Assembly (NCBI RefSeq): GCF_030406385.1
Contig: NZ_JAUEPM010000001.1
Span: 186,001 to 250,000 of the forward strand
Source of the DNA: Microbacterium oryzae
Lineage (GTDB): Bacteria; Actinomycetota; Actinomycetes; Actinomycetales; Microbacteriaceae
Direction of reading: 5' to 3'
DNA: 64,000 bases
Shown here: positions 55,160-63,313 of the stretch, one piece after another
Position numbering within the stretch: position 1 is the stretch's first letter
Layout: each line of letters starts with the position of its first letter
Notes under the pieces: model-generated
The model's database searches: none
Seen by the model: only the letters and a program-made list of their open reading frames with translations
Told to the model about the DNA's origin: nothing
Made by a program: the position numbers and the translations under genes

Positions 55160-55216
55160 CGCCCCTCCCGGGGAGCCTGCCGCCGTGTGGCGTCAGTAGC
55201 TCACCCAGGAGGGGCG
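55160..55216 (-). terminator. probable terminator of the late operon
   Basis: CGCCCCTCC pairs with GGAGGGGCG over a 39-base loop, about 30 bp after the stop of the last late gene. The long loop makes it a weak call. Confidence 0.4.
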
Positions 55217-55247
55217 GTTCGAGTATCTGTGCGGATAGGTGGGTACG

Positions 55248-57659
55248 TCAGGCGAGCATCTGCGTGAACGCTGCGTCCACCTCAGCGTCCGTCAGTGCGC
55301 GCTCGAACAGAGCGAGCGCGACAATGCCGCCCGTGAGGCGCTTCGTGGCGACGTTCGTCTCCCCGAGTCGGAGCACGTTGCCGCCGACCGCCGCACCGAG
55401 GGTGCCCGAGCTCTTCGAACCGTCGATGTACATGGCGCTCGTGGCCCCGTTCGCGACGATCCCGAGGCGCAGGTAGCTGGCCCCGGGCGTGAACGCCGCC
55501 GACAGGGTCTGACCGCTGCTCCCGGGCGCTGCCACGAGTGCCGTTCCCGCCTCGGAGTAGAGGTTGGTGGCGACACCCGAGCCGCTGAGCGAAACCGCGC
55601 ACCCGTCAGCGTTCGTAATCGCACCGATCACCAGCACCGTCTGCGCGCCAGAGTAGGAAGCCGCCAGCGTCGCAGCCATGTCGTCATCGACGCCATCGAA
55701 CAGGAGCGCCCGCTTCCCGCCATACACCGCCCCCGTGGACATGACGGGACGTTCGGCCGTCGCGCTCCGTGCGAGCGCCACAGTCTCGATACCCGCGCTC
55801 GGCGTCCACGTAGCCACCTGCGCCCCATCTGCCAACGCGGACAGCGAAGCGCTGTCGTAGAACGCCACGAGGCCAGGATCAGTGCGCAGGTCGAACGTCT
55901 CCGCTACCTCTCCGCCCGCGGTCGTCCCCGCTACGAGGCTGACCTGCACCGCCCGCCGTGTCATGTAGGCCAGGAGCGCGTCGCGAGCGGTGAGGAACAG
56001 GGCCTGCCCACCCTCCGCACTCGGGTGGACGCCGTCCGCCTGCACGAGAGCCCCATCGACTCCGGGGAGCGCCTTGGCCTTCGTCCAGTACCCAGCCTTC
56101 TGCGGGTCCGCGACGATCACGTTCGGGAACTCCGCGGCCACCTCGTCGACCAGTGCGTTGAACGCGTCGAGCGCCGCATCCGACCCGTTCGGGAAGGTTG
56201 TGCTGTAGGAGTAGTCGCCCAGGTAGGGCTCCTTCATCCACAGCACCGGCGGCGGGGTGAGTGACTGGGTGAGCAGCGCGTCGAAGTAGATCGACGTTCC
56301 GCCCGTGCGCGTGAACCGTACGACGTGGCCGCGCGCGGAGGCGGGGATGCGCCATGCGAACGGTCCCGTCGTTCCGAGCGCCTGGTTGGACAGGTCGAGG
56401 CTGTCCAGCGTGGTCCCGGTGTTCTGGTCGGTGATGGTGATGGTCGCGCCGGCGGTGCCCGCGCCTCGGGCGACGCTGAGCACGTACGCGTCTGTGAGAG
56501 GTGCGGTGAACTCGAAGTACGCCCCCGTGCCACTGTTGGACTTCACGCCGCCTCCGGACGCGGTCGTGACGGTGCCGTTCGTCCACGTTCCCGCGGAGTA
56601 CGTGATCGCCGCGTCTGTCTCCTCGGTCTTCGCCGAAGCGTTCAGCGCTGCCATCATGGCGCGCATCGCGTTCCGCGCCGCGGTGAGGTCGAGTGCCACC
56701 GCGCCGTTCTTCCGAGCCGTGTTGATGAGGTTCTCCACGACCACGAGCTGCCCCGACCCGGGCACGTACGGGGCTGTGTTGAGAACGCGGGCCGCGGAGT
56801 CCTGCACCTCGGAACCGCCCACGGCCCGCTTGAGGTCGTTCGCCGTGCCGCCCTGGCTGGTCGGGTAGGTGAGTCCGAACGCGGCCGCGAACCGGCGAGC
56901 CCAGTGCGCCGTCACGTCGGCAAGGCCCTGCTCCGCGAGGAAGCTGTGCCCGTAGGTAATCTGGTTGAAGCCTGCGTAGACCTGCGCGAGGAACCCGAAC
57001 GGGCCAGCTGCCGCCACCGCCTCATCAATCTGGGTGGATAGTCCAGCCGGAGTGAGCTCTTCGGGGAGCACCTCCTCGCGGACCTTCCCGTCTTCCCCGA
57101 GGATCGCCGACCCGTCAGCGAGCTGGGCTGCGGCCTGCGCGTTCTGCATCGCGACGGCCGCTTCATCCCGGTACTGCTTCGACTTCGCCGCCGCGGCCTC
57201 CGCGAGCTCGCGTTCCTCCGTCGACACGACGAGGGCGTACGGCAGCTCCCCTTCCGCCCCGAACTGCTCCTCGAGGTTCGTCGTCACGCCGCCGCCTGCA
57301 ACGTTGAACGTGACCGGGTCCAGGTCCGCCTTCACGCCCTCGGCGTCTATCGTCGCCGTCCACTGCACGAAGTTCGGGACCGCGTTCGGCTGCGCGTACG
57401 CGATGACCGACACCCCGGGCTCGTTCGTCTCCGGGTCGACCAGCAGCCCGTCGACCACGGGGCACACGACGTCGTCGAGGTAGAAGATGCCGCCGTCCTC
57501 ACCGAGGACTCGGATCCACCGCTGCGACGGGACGAGGGTGACGGTCACCGTCAGGTCCGCCACGTTCGGCGCGCGTCCCTCGTCGACCGTGTCGGTGATG
57601 ATCTTGCCGATGCGGCCCTTGACGATGCCCCAGTCGAGGCTCTCGGGAATGTCAGCCAT
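55248..57659 (-). CDS. large phage protein with SGNH hydrolase-like and LamG-like domains
   Basis: 803 residues. The N-terminal 120 look like a phage minor-tail start, followed by an Ala-rich helical stretch with AEAAAAKSKQYRDEAAVAMQ. An SGNH-like hydrolase domain covers about 225-570: block I ITYGHSFLAEQG (GHS in place of GDS, Ser kept) and block V ADGVHPSAEGG (DxxH). A carbohydrate-binding-like insert sits in between. The last 220 residues resemble a LamG/concanavalin-type domain (TGAVYGGKRALLFDGVDDD). Probably a receptor-binding or cell-wall polymer de-esterifying protein. It lies after the holin, unlike most tail genes. Confidence 0.75.
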   Translation of the reverse strand: MADIPESLDWGIVKGRIGKIITDTVDEGRAPNVADLTVTVTLVPSQRWIRVLGEDGGIFYLDDVVCPVVDGLLVDPETNEPGVSVIAYAQPNAVPNFVQWTATIDAEGVKADLDPVTFNVAGGGVTTNLEEQFGAEGELPYALVVSTEERELAEAAAAKSKQYRDEAAVAMQNAQAAAQLADGSAILGEDGKVREEVLPEELTPAGLSTQIDEAVAAAGPFGFLAQVYAGFNQITYGHSFLAEQGLADVTAHWARRFAAAFGLTYPTSQGGTANDLKRAVGGSEVQDSAARVLNTAPYVPGSGQLVVVENLINTARKNGAVALDLTAARNAMRAMMAALNASAKTEETDAAITYSAGTWTNGTVTTASGGGVKSNSGTGAYFEFTAPLTDAYVLSVARGAGTAGATITITDQNTGTTLDSLDLSNQALGTTGPFAWRIPASARGHVVRFTRTGGTSIYFDALLTQSLTPPPVLWMKEPYLGDYSYSTTFPNGSDAALDAFNALVDEVAAEFPNVIVADPQKAGYWTKAKALPGVDGALVQADGVHPSAEGGQALFLTARDALLAYMTRRAVQVSLVAGTTAGGEVAETFDLRTDPGLVAFYDSASLSALADGAQVATWTPSAGIETVALARSATAERPVMSTGAVYGGKRALLFDGVDDDMAATLAASYSGAQTVLVIGAITNADGCAVSLSGSGVATNLYSEAGTALVAAPGSSGQTLSAAFTPGASYLRLGIVANGATSAMYIDGSKSSGTLGAAVGGNVLRLGETNVATKRLTGGIVALALFERALTDAEVDAAFTQMLA

Positions 57660-57678
57660 AGCGCCTCCTCAGGCGGAA

Positions 57679-57708
57679 GCCCCTCCCGGCGGCCAGGCTG
57701 GGAGGGGC
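57679..57708 (-). terminator. hairpin between holin and the large SGNH/LamG gene
   Basis: GCCCCTCCC pairs with GGGAGGGGC over a 12-base loop in the 63-bp gap. The same CCCCTCC type arm recurs in the other prophage terminators. Confidence 0.6.
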
Positions 57709-57722
57709 GAGTGATGTGGTCG

Positions 57723-58277
57723 TCAGGGCTTGGTGAGGGGCGGCTCGTCGTCGTCGGCCGGCGCCTGCACGATGTGACCGTCGCGGTCTAGGCCGAGGTA
57801 CTTCGCGGCGGCGGGCGCGACCACCTCAGGCGACACCTTCGGCAGATTCTGGATGATCACCGGCCCACCGGATGCGGGCGCCGGCGTCGGGTCCTGCGGG
57901 AGGGTCGCGAGTATCAGGCGCAGGAACGACAGCAGCGCGGACATCACGGCCGCCTGCAGCACGACGCCCCAGTCGACGTCGGTGATGAACACGGCGCCCA
58001 CGAGGCCGGCGGCGAGGGACTGCGCGAACGTCTTCACCACCCGCTCGATCGCGGCGAGCCACCACGGCAGGTCCACACCTGCGGACTCGGGGAGCCCGGC
58101 GAGCGACGTCGCGAGTGAGAAGATCGCGCCGAGCAGAGCGGCGGACAGTGCGGCGAACCACGGCACGTCCGCGACGAGCGTCGCGCCGAGGTACGGGATG
58201 GCGACTGCGATCGCCGTGTACAGGGCCCGCAGGCCCGCGTCGCGCCACCATGCGGCGCTGGTGAGGTTGGTCTTCAT
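57723..58277 (-). CDS. phage holin (r1t-like)
   Basis: 184 residues. WWRDAGLRALYTAIAVAIPY opens two or more transmembrane segments (GATLVADVPWFAALSAALLG, SLATSLAGLPE), the pattern of r1t-type holins of actinobacteriophages. A longer cytosolic tail carries PVIIQNLPKVSPEVV and an acidic end. It forms membrane lesions at lysis so that the endolysin, encoded three genes upstream, reaches the wall. ATG 58277 has GGGAGGGAT close upstream. Confidence 0.75.
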   Translation of the reverse strand: MKTNLTSAAWWRDAGLRALYTAIAVAIPYLGATLVADVPWFAALSAALLGAIFSLATSLAGLPESAGVDLPWWLAAIERVVKTFAQSLAAGLVGAVFITDVDWGVVLQAAVMSALLSFLRLILATLPQDPTPAPASGGPVIIQNLPKVSPEVVAPAAAKYLGLDRDGHIVQAPADDDEPPLTKP

Positions 58278-58294
58278 GATGATCCCTCCCGGGG

Positions 58295-58684
58295 TCAGTT
58301 GTTGTTCTCTGGTTCCTCGACGAAGTAGCCCAGACCGAGGCGCTTCAGGATCGGAGCCGGAAGCATGGGGAGGTCGCCGGGGCGACCGCGCTGGTCCCAC
58401 AGCCACAGCTGTGTCTCCCGCGCCCGGACGGCGTCGTGCATCTCGTGAGACTCGTCCTTCACCCGCTGTAGCTCCGCCTTGATCGGGGCGACCTGCCGTT
58501 CGACTTCCTCGCGGATGTACTTCGCCAGCTCGGAAGCGTCATCCCACCGGGCGGCGATCGCGGCCTGCTGTGCGTTCGTCTCCGCAACGTCCGTCTCTCG
58601 CCGCTTCCCCCGCCAGCCCATGTAGGCGGCGAACACGACGCCCGCGAGGCCGAGGGCTGGACCTCCGATCGCGAGCCACTCCAT
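58295..58684 (-). CDS. small membrane protein with coiled coil, lysis cassette
   Basis: 129 residues. One N-terminal transmembrane segment (LAIGGPALGLAGVVFAAYMG) is followed by a charged coiled coil (about 30-95) with REEVERQVAPIKAELQRVKD. The topology resembles small phage lysis-accessory membrane proteins. The start overlaps the previous stop by 1 nt (TGATG) and the holin follows after 17 bp. Confidence 0.65.
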   Translation of the reverse strand: MEWLAIGGPALGLAGVVFAAYMGWRGKRRETDVAETNAQQAAIAARWDDASELAKYIREEVERQVAPIKAELQRVKDESHEMHDAVRARETQLWLWDQRGRPGDLPMLPAPILKRLGLGYFVEEPENNN

Positions 58685-59181
58685 CAGCTCTCCCTCTGCG
58701 CGGCGAGCACCTGCCCGAGCCGGCGGGCGCGCACGCGCCGTCGACGCTCTCGGAGGAGCCACACGATCCGCCACATCGGGACCACCGCGCACGCAGCCGT
58801 CACACCGGAGACGAACCCTCGGGACTGGCTCCCTTCGAGCGCGAGCCCGAAGAGCAGGGCGGCGTACGTGATGAGCACGGCTACGAGACCGCACTTCGAC
58901 GCGAACTCCAGCACCCAGAGCTTCGGGAACGACACTCCGACGAGGCACGCGGCGGCGAAGACGAGTACGGCGACGGCCGCGGCGTAGGAGACGGCCTCGT
59001 TGTAGACGATCGCGACGCTGGGGAGCCCGCCGGTCAGGCCGACGGCGCTCCCCAGGATGAGCAGGGCGTCGATGGGGGGAAGCACCCACCGCTTCACGTC
59101 CCGCGCGAGCTCCCCCTCACTGGCGGGGATGGCGTCCTTGTGCCAGATCGTCGCGCGCCCGAGACGCTTCAGGGCGCGCAC
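58684..59181 (-). CDS. phage membrane protein, unknown
   Basis: 165 residues with about four transmembrane segments (VLPPIDALLILGSAVGLTGG, AAAVAVLVFAAACLVGV, CGLVAVLITYAALLFGLAL, VTAACAVVPMWRIVWLL) and a basic C terminus. GTG 59181 starts 3 nt after the endolysin stop. It may be a second lysis-membrane protein. Confidence 0.65.
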   Translation of the reverse strand: MRALKRLGRATIWHKDAIPASEGELARDVKRWVLPPIDALLILGSAVGLTGGLPSVAIVYNEAVSYAAAVAVLVFAAACLVGVSFPKLWVLEFASKCGLVAVLITYAALLFGLALEGSQSRGFVSGVTAACAVVPMWRIVWLLRERRRRVRARRLGQVLAAQRES

Positions 59182-59184
59182 GGG

Positions 59185-60027
59185 TCAGACTCCGTTGGCG
59201 TCGAGGATCGCCTTCACGCGCCAGTCGGCCAGCGTCTTCAGCGCGGTGATGGTGGGCGGGATGATCATCGTCGTCTGGCCGGCGTTGCGGAGGGTCTTCA
59301 CCGTCTCCCGCCACGCGTTGTAGTCTTCCACGCTGGTGAACTTCTTCTTGAGGCCGGGGCGGGTGTAGTACACATCGCCCTTGCCGTAGTGCTGGTCGCC
59401 GGAGGCGAGAAGATAGGTCTCCACGAGGATGTCTCCCTTGTTCGAGGCGACGGCGTCGCCGGTGGTGGTATCGGTGCTGGCGGGTGCCGGTGTCCCGTTC
59501 GAGCTGATCGGCTGGCCGGGGTCGGAGGGGTCGATGGCCGTCGGCTTCCCCTGCCCGAGGAACGGGTCAGAGATGCCGAGGTCCTCGAAGTGCCACGGCT
59601 CCGCGAAGTTCTTCCCCGTGTGAGTCAGTCCGAAGCGGGACGCGTTCTGGGAGAGGAGCTGGTTGCGGGGGGAGCTGAACGACGATGCGACACCCGCGTC
59701 AGGGCCGGAGTCGCGGAGGTCCAGGGACCGTCCCGTCTCGTGGTTCGACGTGCCCGGTGCGGCAACCGTCCCCGCGGCGCTGATCCGGTACCAGAGGACG
59801 CCCTGCCAGGTGCGGATGTCGTACACGCGCCGCCCGTTCGGGGTGCGCGTGTACCGGGCGGTGAAGATCGCGACCTGATCGTCGTACGTGCGGATGGCGC
59901 TGTACACGATGAGGTCGTACCCGGTCTCCCCGCGGAACCAGGCCTTCGCGGCGAGCACGTTCTCCACGATCCCAATCGCGACGGGGAGTCCGTCGATGCG
60001 GGCGAAGGGGCGAGTGATCGTCGTCAT
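59185..60027 (-). CDS. endolysin with M15 peptidase domain
   Basis: 280 residues. The N-terminal 170 are a VanY/M15 D-Ala-D-Ala carboxypeptidase-like zinc peptidase: IVYSAIRTYDDQ, zinc-site SNHETGRSLDLRD (SxHxxGxxxD) and EPWHFED. A Pro/Thr/Ser linker (about 175-205) leads to a C-terminal domain probably for wall binding (LLASGDQHYGKGDVYYTRPG). It cleaves peptidoglycan peptides at lysis. Its start overlaps the preceding small gene by 4 nt. Confidence 0.88.
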   Translation of the reverse strand: MTTITRPFARIDGLPVAIGIVENVLAAKAWFRGETGYDLIVYSAIRTYDDQVAIFTARYTRTPNGRRVYDIRTWQGVLWYRISAAGTVAAPGTSNHETGRSLDLRDSGPDAGVASSFSSPRNQLLSQNASRFGLTHTGKNFAEPWHFEDLGISDPFLGQGKPTAIDPSDPGQPISSNGTPAPASTDTTTGDAVASNKGDILVETYLLASGDQHYGKGDVYYTRPGLKKKFTSVEDYNAWRETVKTLRNAGQTTMIIPPTITALKTLADWRVKAILDANGV

Positions 60028-60248
60028 GACGCGTCCTCCCCTTCGGACACGTACACGCTGGACTCGAGCGTCGCGCCGGATACGACGGTCAGCTTCCCGT
60101 CGCCGTCGAGGCCGTAGAAGTCGGGGACACCGTCACCGTCCACGTCATCGAACAGGGGGATCGTGGGGTTCTCCTCGCCGGCTTCGCGCCATGCCAGGAG
60201 TGCCTGCACGATCTGCTCCTCCTCTTCAGGAGTGAGTGTCTTGGCCAC
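60024..60248 (-). CDS. small phage protein with EF-hand-like loop
   Basis: 74 residues. An acidic helix (LTPEEEEQIVQALLAWREAG) precedes DDVDGDGVPDFYGLDGDGKL, two Asp-rich loops like dockerin or EF-hand calcium sites. No assigned role. Coupled to the endolysin (ATGA). Confidence 0.6.
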   Translation of the reverse strand: MAKTLTPEEEEQIVQALLAWREAGEENPTIPLFDDVDGDGVPDFYGLDGDGKLTVVSGATLESSVYVSEGEDAS

Positions 60249-60275
60249 GGTGGGCCTCCTTCCGGGGTAAGCGAA

Positions 60276-60299
60276 AGCCCCACCGGTTCAGGTGAGGCT
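60276..60299 (-). terminator. hairpin between tail and lysis genes
   Basis: AGCCCCACC pairs with GGTGAGGCT (one mismatch), loop GGTTCA. It lies 13 bp before the plus-strand cargo promoter hexamer TAAGAT. Confidence 0.45.
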
Positions 60300-60302
60300 G
60301 GA

Positions 60303-60308
60303 TAAGAT
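60303..60308 (+). promoter_or_regulatory. -10 of a leaderless cargo-gene promoter
   Basis: TAAGAT, seven bases, then the ATG at 60316. No ribosome site precedes the ATG and no clear -35 was found. Confidence 0.45.
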
Positions 60309-60315
60309 GTGCCGC

Positions 60316-60543
60316 ATGAGCACGAGCGCAGACACCGCATTGCCGGTCGCGCTGCGCGCCGGAGCATGCCCGGCCTGTGAACACTCGAGCGTCGAAGCAG
60401 GCCGCAGCCCAGTGGTCGTTGTTTGGGCGCGTCACCTATTCGGGCGAACACCTCGCGCCGCCCAATGCCGCGCCCCCGAACTCGACACGTCAGGGCTCGC
60501 AGGGCTGCCGTGCGAGTGCGACCACCCGTTCCACGGGTCCTAG
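60316..60543 (+). CDS. plus-strand prophage cargo protein, Cys-rich, unknown
   Basis: 75 residues. It reads MSTSADTALPVALRAG, then ACPACEHSSVEAG, a basic middle and LPCECDHPFHGS. The two Cys pairs (CPAC, CEC) with a final His look like a small zinc site. It runs against the late operon and its TAG stop shares bases with the TAG stop of the opposite gene (CTAG at 60540-60543). Confidence 0.5.
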   Translation: MSTSADTALPVALRAGACPACEHSSVEAGRSPVVVVWARHLFGRTPRAAQCRAPELDTSGLAGLPCECDHPFHGS

Positions 60544-61151
60544 ACGTACGCCCGGAACTCCTCGAACGACGTCGTGACGTCGGACTGGTCGGCGTAGATC
60601 CCGACATGCGTCGCCGTCGGGAACGACGACATCGACGCTGAGAACAGCTCATCGGTGCCCGCGGGGCCCGCGTAGCAGGTCACCCGCCCGCTCGCTTCGA
60701 CCTCGGCACGCAGGAAGTCCCCCACGAGCGGCTCACGACCCGACGTCGCGATGACGCTCCCGAGTTGTCCGTCCAGACGCCGGAAGAGGCTGTACTCGCG
60801 GACGGTGCTCGACGAGCGGAGGAACAGGCCGTAGTAGTTGTCGCCGTCCACGGCCCGGAAGACGAGCGCCGGGACCGGGCTGGTGGCGAGCGCAGCGATC
60901 CGAGCGACAGCAGTGACCTTCGCGGACCCCGGGTTGACAACCGCGATCGCGCCACCCGACCCCGAGGCGCCGGCGCGGAGCCGGCCCGACCCGTCCAGCA
61001 CGATCTCCGAGTTCGACCCTGTCTGCCGTCCACGACCCCACGTCAGCCCGCCGCGAGGCATTGCACGCCCCGAGACATTGCCCGCCGCGCCATCGAAATT
61101 GTCGTGGTAGTTCGCCGCGTTCACCACGACCAGGCGAGTCTTGCCAGCCAT
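60540..61151 (-). CDS. phage minor tail protein, LamG-like
   Basis: 203 residues. The beta-rich sequence is like a concanavalin/LamG domain: NFDGAAGNVSGRAMPRGGLT, VFRAVDGDNYYGLFLRSSS, RVTCYAGPAGTDELFSA and HVGIYADQSD. Likely a tail surface or carbohydrate-binding protein. It follows the esterase-like tail gene by 9 bp. Confidence 0.7.
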   Translation of the reverse strand: MAGKTRLVVVNAANYHDNFDGAAGNVSGRAMPRGGLTWGRGRQTGSNSEIVLDGSGRLRAGASGSGGAIAVVNPGSAKVTAVARIAALATSPVPALVFRAVDGDNYYGLFLRSSSTVREYSLFRRLDGQLGSVIATSGREPLVGDFLRAEVEASGRVTCYAGPAGTDELFSASMSSFPTATHVGIYADQSDVTTSFEEFRAYV

Positions 61152-61160
61152 CAGGGCCTC

Positions 61161-62258
61161 CTAGATGTTGTAGAGCGCGCTCTCGTATGCCTCGATGTAC
61201 GCCTTGTGCAGTAGCCACTGGCCCTTGCCAGTGAAGTGCGTGTTGTCCGAGTTCGCGTACCCCTGACCAGGCGCGGGCGCGAAGCCCGTCCGCGTCACCC
61301 GGCTCGGCGTGGACTGCAGGACACCGTCGAGCTGCGCGTACGTTCCCGGGCGCCGCACGTTGCGGAACTCCCACACCGTCTGACCGGCGAGGAACACCGC
61401 GTCCTGCGCGTTCGGCATCGACATGCGGAACCCCGCGATCAGCGCATCCAGGTCGGCCGCGTACTGCCCGGCCGTGATCCCGCCGACGGCGTCCGCCTCC
61501 ATCTGGTGCCACAGGATCGCGGGCACCTTCACCGTCCCGCCCACGAGGGCCGCGGCCGCCGCGACGCGGTTGATCGCCGCGCGGTAGAGGTTCGTGATCC
61601 CGGCTTCGCCCTCACGGCCCGGCGCCCACGAGTACGTGTTCGGCGACGAGAACCGGAACCCAGTGCCGGACACCGCGCACGGGACGAGCACGACGCGCAC
61701 GTCCGGGTGCTGCAACGCGTACCACCGGGCGAACGCGAACGCGAAGCCGCGCGTGTTCGCCTGCGGCGCGGTGACCGGATGCGCGAGCGGCTCGGAAGCC
61801 TGCACGAGCGTGCCGGCCCCGGCGCCCTGCGCCGGCATCGCGAAGAGATTCGGCAGCTGGTCCGCGCTCCCCGGTGCGATCGGGGACGCGAGAACACCCA
61901 CGGCGTTCGACTGCCCGGTCACCGGGATGAGGTGCGTCTCGCTGAAGTCCGTGTCGCCGCCGGCGCTGCCGCCCGACGCCGCGGAGGTGAACACGACCAC
62001 CCCAGCGTCGTCCACGATCTCGAGCGCGGACCCGGAAGCCGCAGCGCGCGACGCCACGAGGTTCGCGTTGACGATCGCCTGCGCGACGCCCGCGGCCGCC
62101 GCCTGGGAGACGGTCGGCGTCGCGGCGATGATCCCGGCCGCGACCGGCCCGATGCGCTCTTCGACTGCGACCTGCGCGTGCGACGCTGTGCGCCGGATGT
62201 TCGCCGCGGTCGTCAGATCAGACGCGGCATCGAACTCGCCGTAGTAGACCAGAGCCAT
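61161..62258 (-). CDS. phage tail protein with sialate O-acetylesterase-type (SASA) domain
   Basis: 365 residues. The first 115 form a tail-type N terminus (MALVYYGEFD..., an Ala-rich helix). The esterase domain then has block I IPVTGQSNAVG (Ser), ILWHQMEADA (W.Q.E.D) and DNTHFTGKGQ (Asp/His), the SASA/GDSL pattern. It probably de-acetylates a surface sugar during adsorption. Start ATG overlaps the stop of the previous gene by 1 nt. Confidence 0.82.
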   Translation of the reverse strand: MALVYYGEFDAASDLTTAANIRRTASHAQVAVEERIGPVAAGIIAATPTVSQAAAAGVAQAIVNANLVASRAAASGSALEIVDDAGVVVFTSAASGGSAGGDTDFSETHLIPVTGQSNAVGVLASPIAPGSADQLPNLFAMPAQGAGAGTLVQASEPLAHPVTAPQANTRGFAFAFARWYALQHPDVRVVLVPCAVSGTGFRFSSPNTYSWAPGREGEAGITNLYRAAINRVAAAAALVGGTVKVPAILWHQMEADAVGGITAGQYAADLDALIAGFRMSMPNAQDAVFLAGQTVWEFRNVRRPGTYAQLDGVLQSTPSRVTRTGFAPAPGQGYANSDNTHFTGKGQWLLHKAYIEAYESALYNI

Positions 62259-62704
62259 CAGGCGTTCCCTCCCTCAGGACCCCACACCCGGACCTTGGGT
62301 CCGGTGAGGTCGAAGTAGACGACGTCGTGCAGCTGCTCCGGCGGAGCCCCCCACCCGTACAGCACGCCGTTGATGTGCACTGCCGGTGGGAGCTCCTCGA
62401 TGGGTCCGCCCTTGCCGGGGAAGATCGCCCGCCACTCGCAGTACCCCGTCCGGTCGTTCTCGCTCGTCGCGCCGTCCGTGAGCCAGTCCATGAACGGCAC
62501 GAACAGCAGGCCCGCCGTCGACTCGAGCTGCACGGATCCCGCGCCTGTCGTCGGGTCGAGGCTCCCCCACACTTCCCGGTTGGTCATGAGACCGTTCGCG
62601 AACGACGTCTGCAGGGGCCGGAACCCAACGCGAGGCTGTCGCGACGCCGGGATCACCTCCCGGTTGTGGTTCCACGCGTTGTAGGTGATGGTCACCAGAG
62701 CCAT
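62258..62704 (-). CDS. phage minor tail protein
   Basis: 148 residues beginning MALVTITYNAWNHNREVIPA with a beta-rich body (WGSLDPTTGAGSVQLESTAG) and CEWRAIFPGKGGPIEELPP. No recognised domain. The next gene starts within its stop (TGATG). Its MALV start is shared with the next tail gene. Confidence 0.65.
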   Translation of the reverse strand: MALVTITYNAWNHNREVIPASRQPRVGFRPLQTSFANGLMTNREVWGSLDPTTGAGSVQLESTAGLLFVPFMDWLTDGATSENDRTGYCEWRAIFPGKGGPIEELPPAVHINGVLYGWGAPPEQLHDVVYFDLTGPKVRVWGPEGGNA

Positions 62705-62714
62705 GCGCTCTCCC

Positions 62715-62744
62715 TTGCATTTGTGGCCACAGTGGCCCTACGAT
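62715..62744 (+). promoter_or_regulatory. promoter with palindromic operator in the spacer, RHH cargo operon
   Basis: -35 TTGCAT (62715-62720), 18-bp spacer, -10 TACGAT (62739-62744), then six bases to ATG 62751 (leaderless). The spacer contains GGCCAC-A-GTGGCC (62725-62737), a perfect 6-bp inverted repeat well placed for a repressor. Confidence 0.6.
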
Positions 62745-62750
62745 TGCGGC

Positions 62751-62891
62751 ATGAGCGAAACGCCCATCCGGAAGGTCCGAGTCGCGGACGACATTTGGAA
62801 GCCCGCCGACGAAGCCGCCAAACGGAACGGCGAGAATCTGTCCGTCGTCATCCGGCGAGCGCTCATCACCTACACCCGGGAGAACTCATGA
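62751..62891 (+). CDS. ribbon-helix-helix (CopG/Arc-like) DNA-binding protein
   Basis: 46 residues: a beta-strand IRKVRVADDIWKPADEAAKR followed by a second helix NLSVVIRRALITYTREN, the ribbon-helix-helix layout of small repressors. Its promoter contains a palindrome, so autoregulation is likely. The stop overlaps the next start (ATGA), so it is co-translated with the secreted Cys protein gene. It lies on the plus strand within the minus-strand late operon. Confidence 0.75.
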   Translation: MSETPIRKVRVADDIWKPADEAAKRNGENLSVVIRRALITYTRENS

Positions 62892-63313
62892 AGCGCGCCA
62901 CTCTCGCGACCACCATCACCGCCGCAGCCGTCATCGTCGGAGGTGGCACCGCCAGCGCGTTCGCGCTCGCGCAGGACCAGCGCACCCCGGATACCACCGT
63001 GCAGTCCGCAACGGCCGAGCCGACGCCTGAGGTAACGCCGACCGGGACGCCAGAGGCGGTAGAGACGCCGGCGCCCAGCGCGGAGCCGACACCTCAGGCC
63101 ACGTACAGCGAGGGTGAGGCGTTCCTCATCGAGGTCACGCAGCGGGATCTACCCGAGCTGGCACTCACTGGCCAAGAGATCCTCGATGCCGCATTCGAAG
63201 TGTGTGCAACACCAAACGCTGGTCCCGTCGTCCCCACCGATCGCTTCACTTCAGCGAGTGAGGACCAGATCATCCAGTTCCGCGTGAATGCGGAGTACCA
63301 CGTCTGCGACTAA
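62888..63313 (+). CDS. secreted DUF732-like protein, prophage cargo
   Basis: 141 residues. Signal peptide or lipidless export signal MKRATLATTITAAAVIVGGG followed by TASAFA, a Pro/Thr/Glu-rich linker (about 35-75), then a compact helical domain with two Cys (FLIEVTQRDLPELALTG, FEVCATPNAG, final EYHVCD), the layout of actinobacterial DUF732 proteins. The two Cys probably form a disulfide outside the cell. Its stop overlaps the opposite tail gene stop by 4 bp. Confidence 0.65.
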   Translation: MKRATLATTITAAAVIVGGGTASAFALAQDQRTPDTTVQSATAEPTPEVTPTGTPEAVETPAPSAEPTPQATYSEGEAFLIEVTQRDLPELALTGQEILDAAFEVCATPNAGPVVPTDRFTSASEDQIIQFRVNAEYHVCD

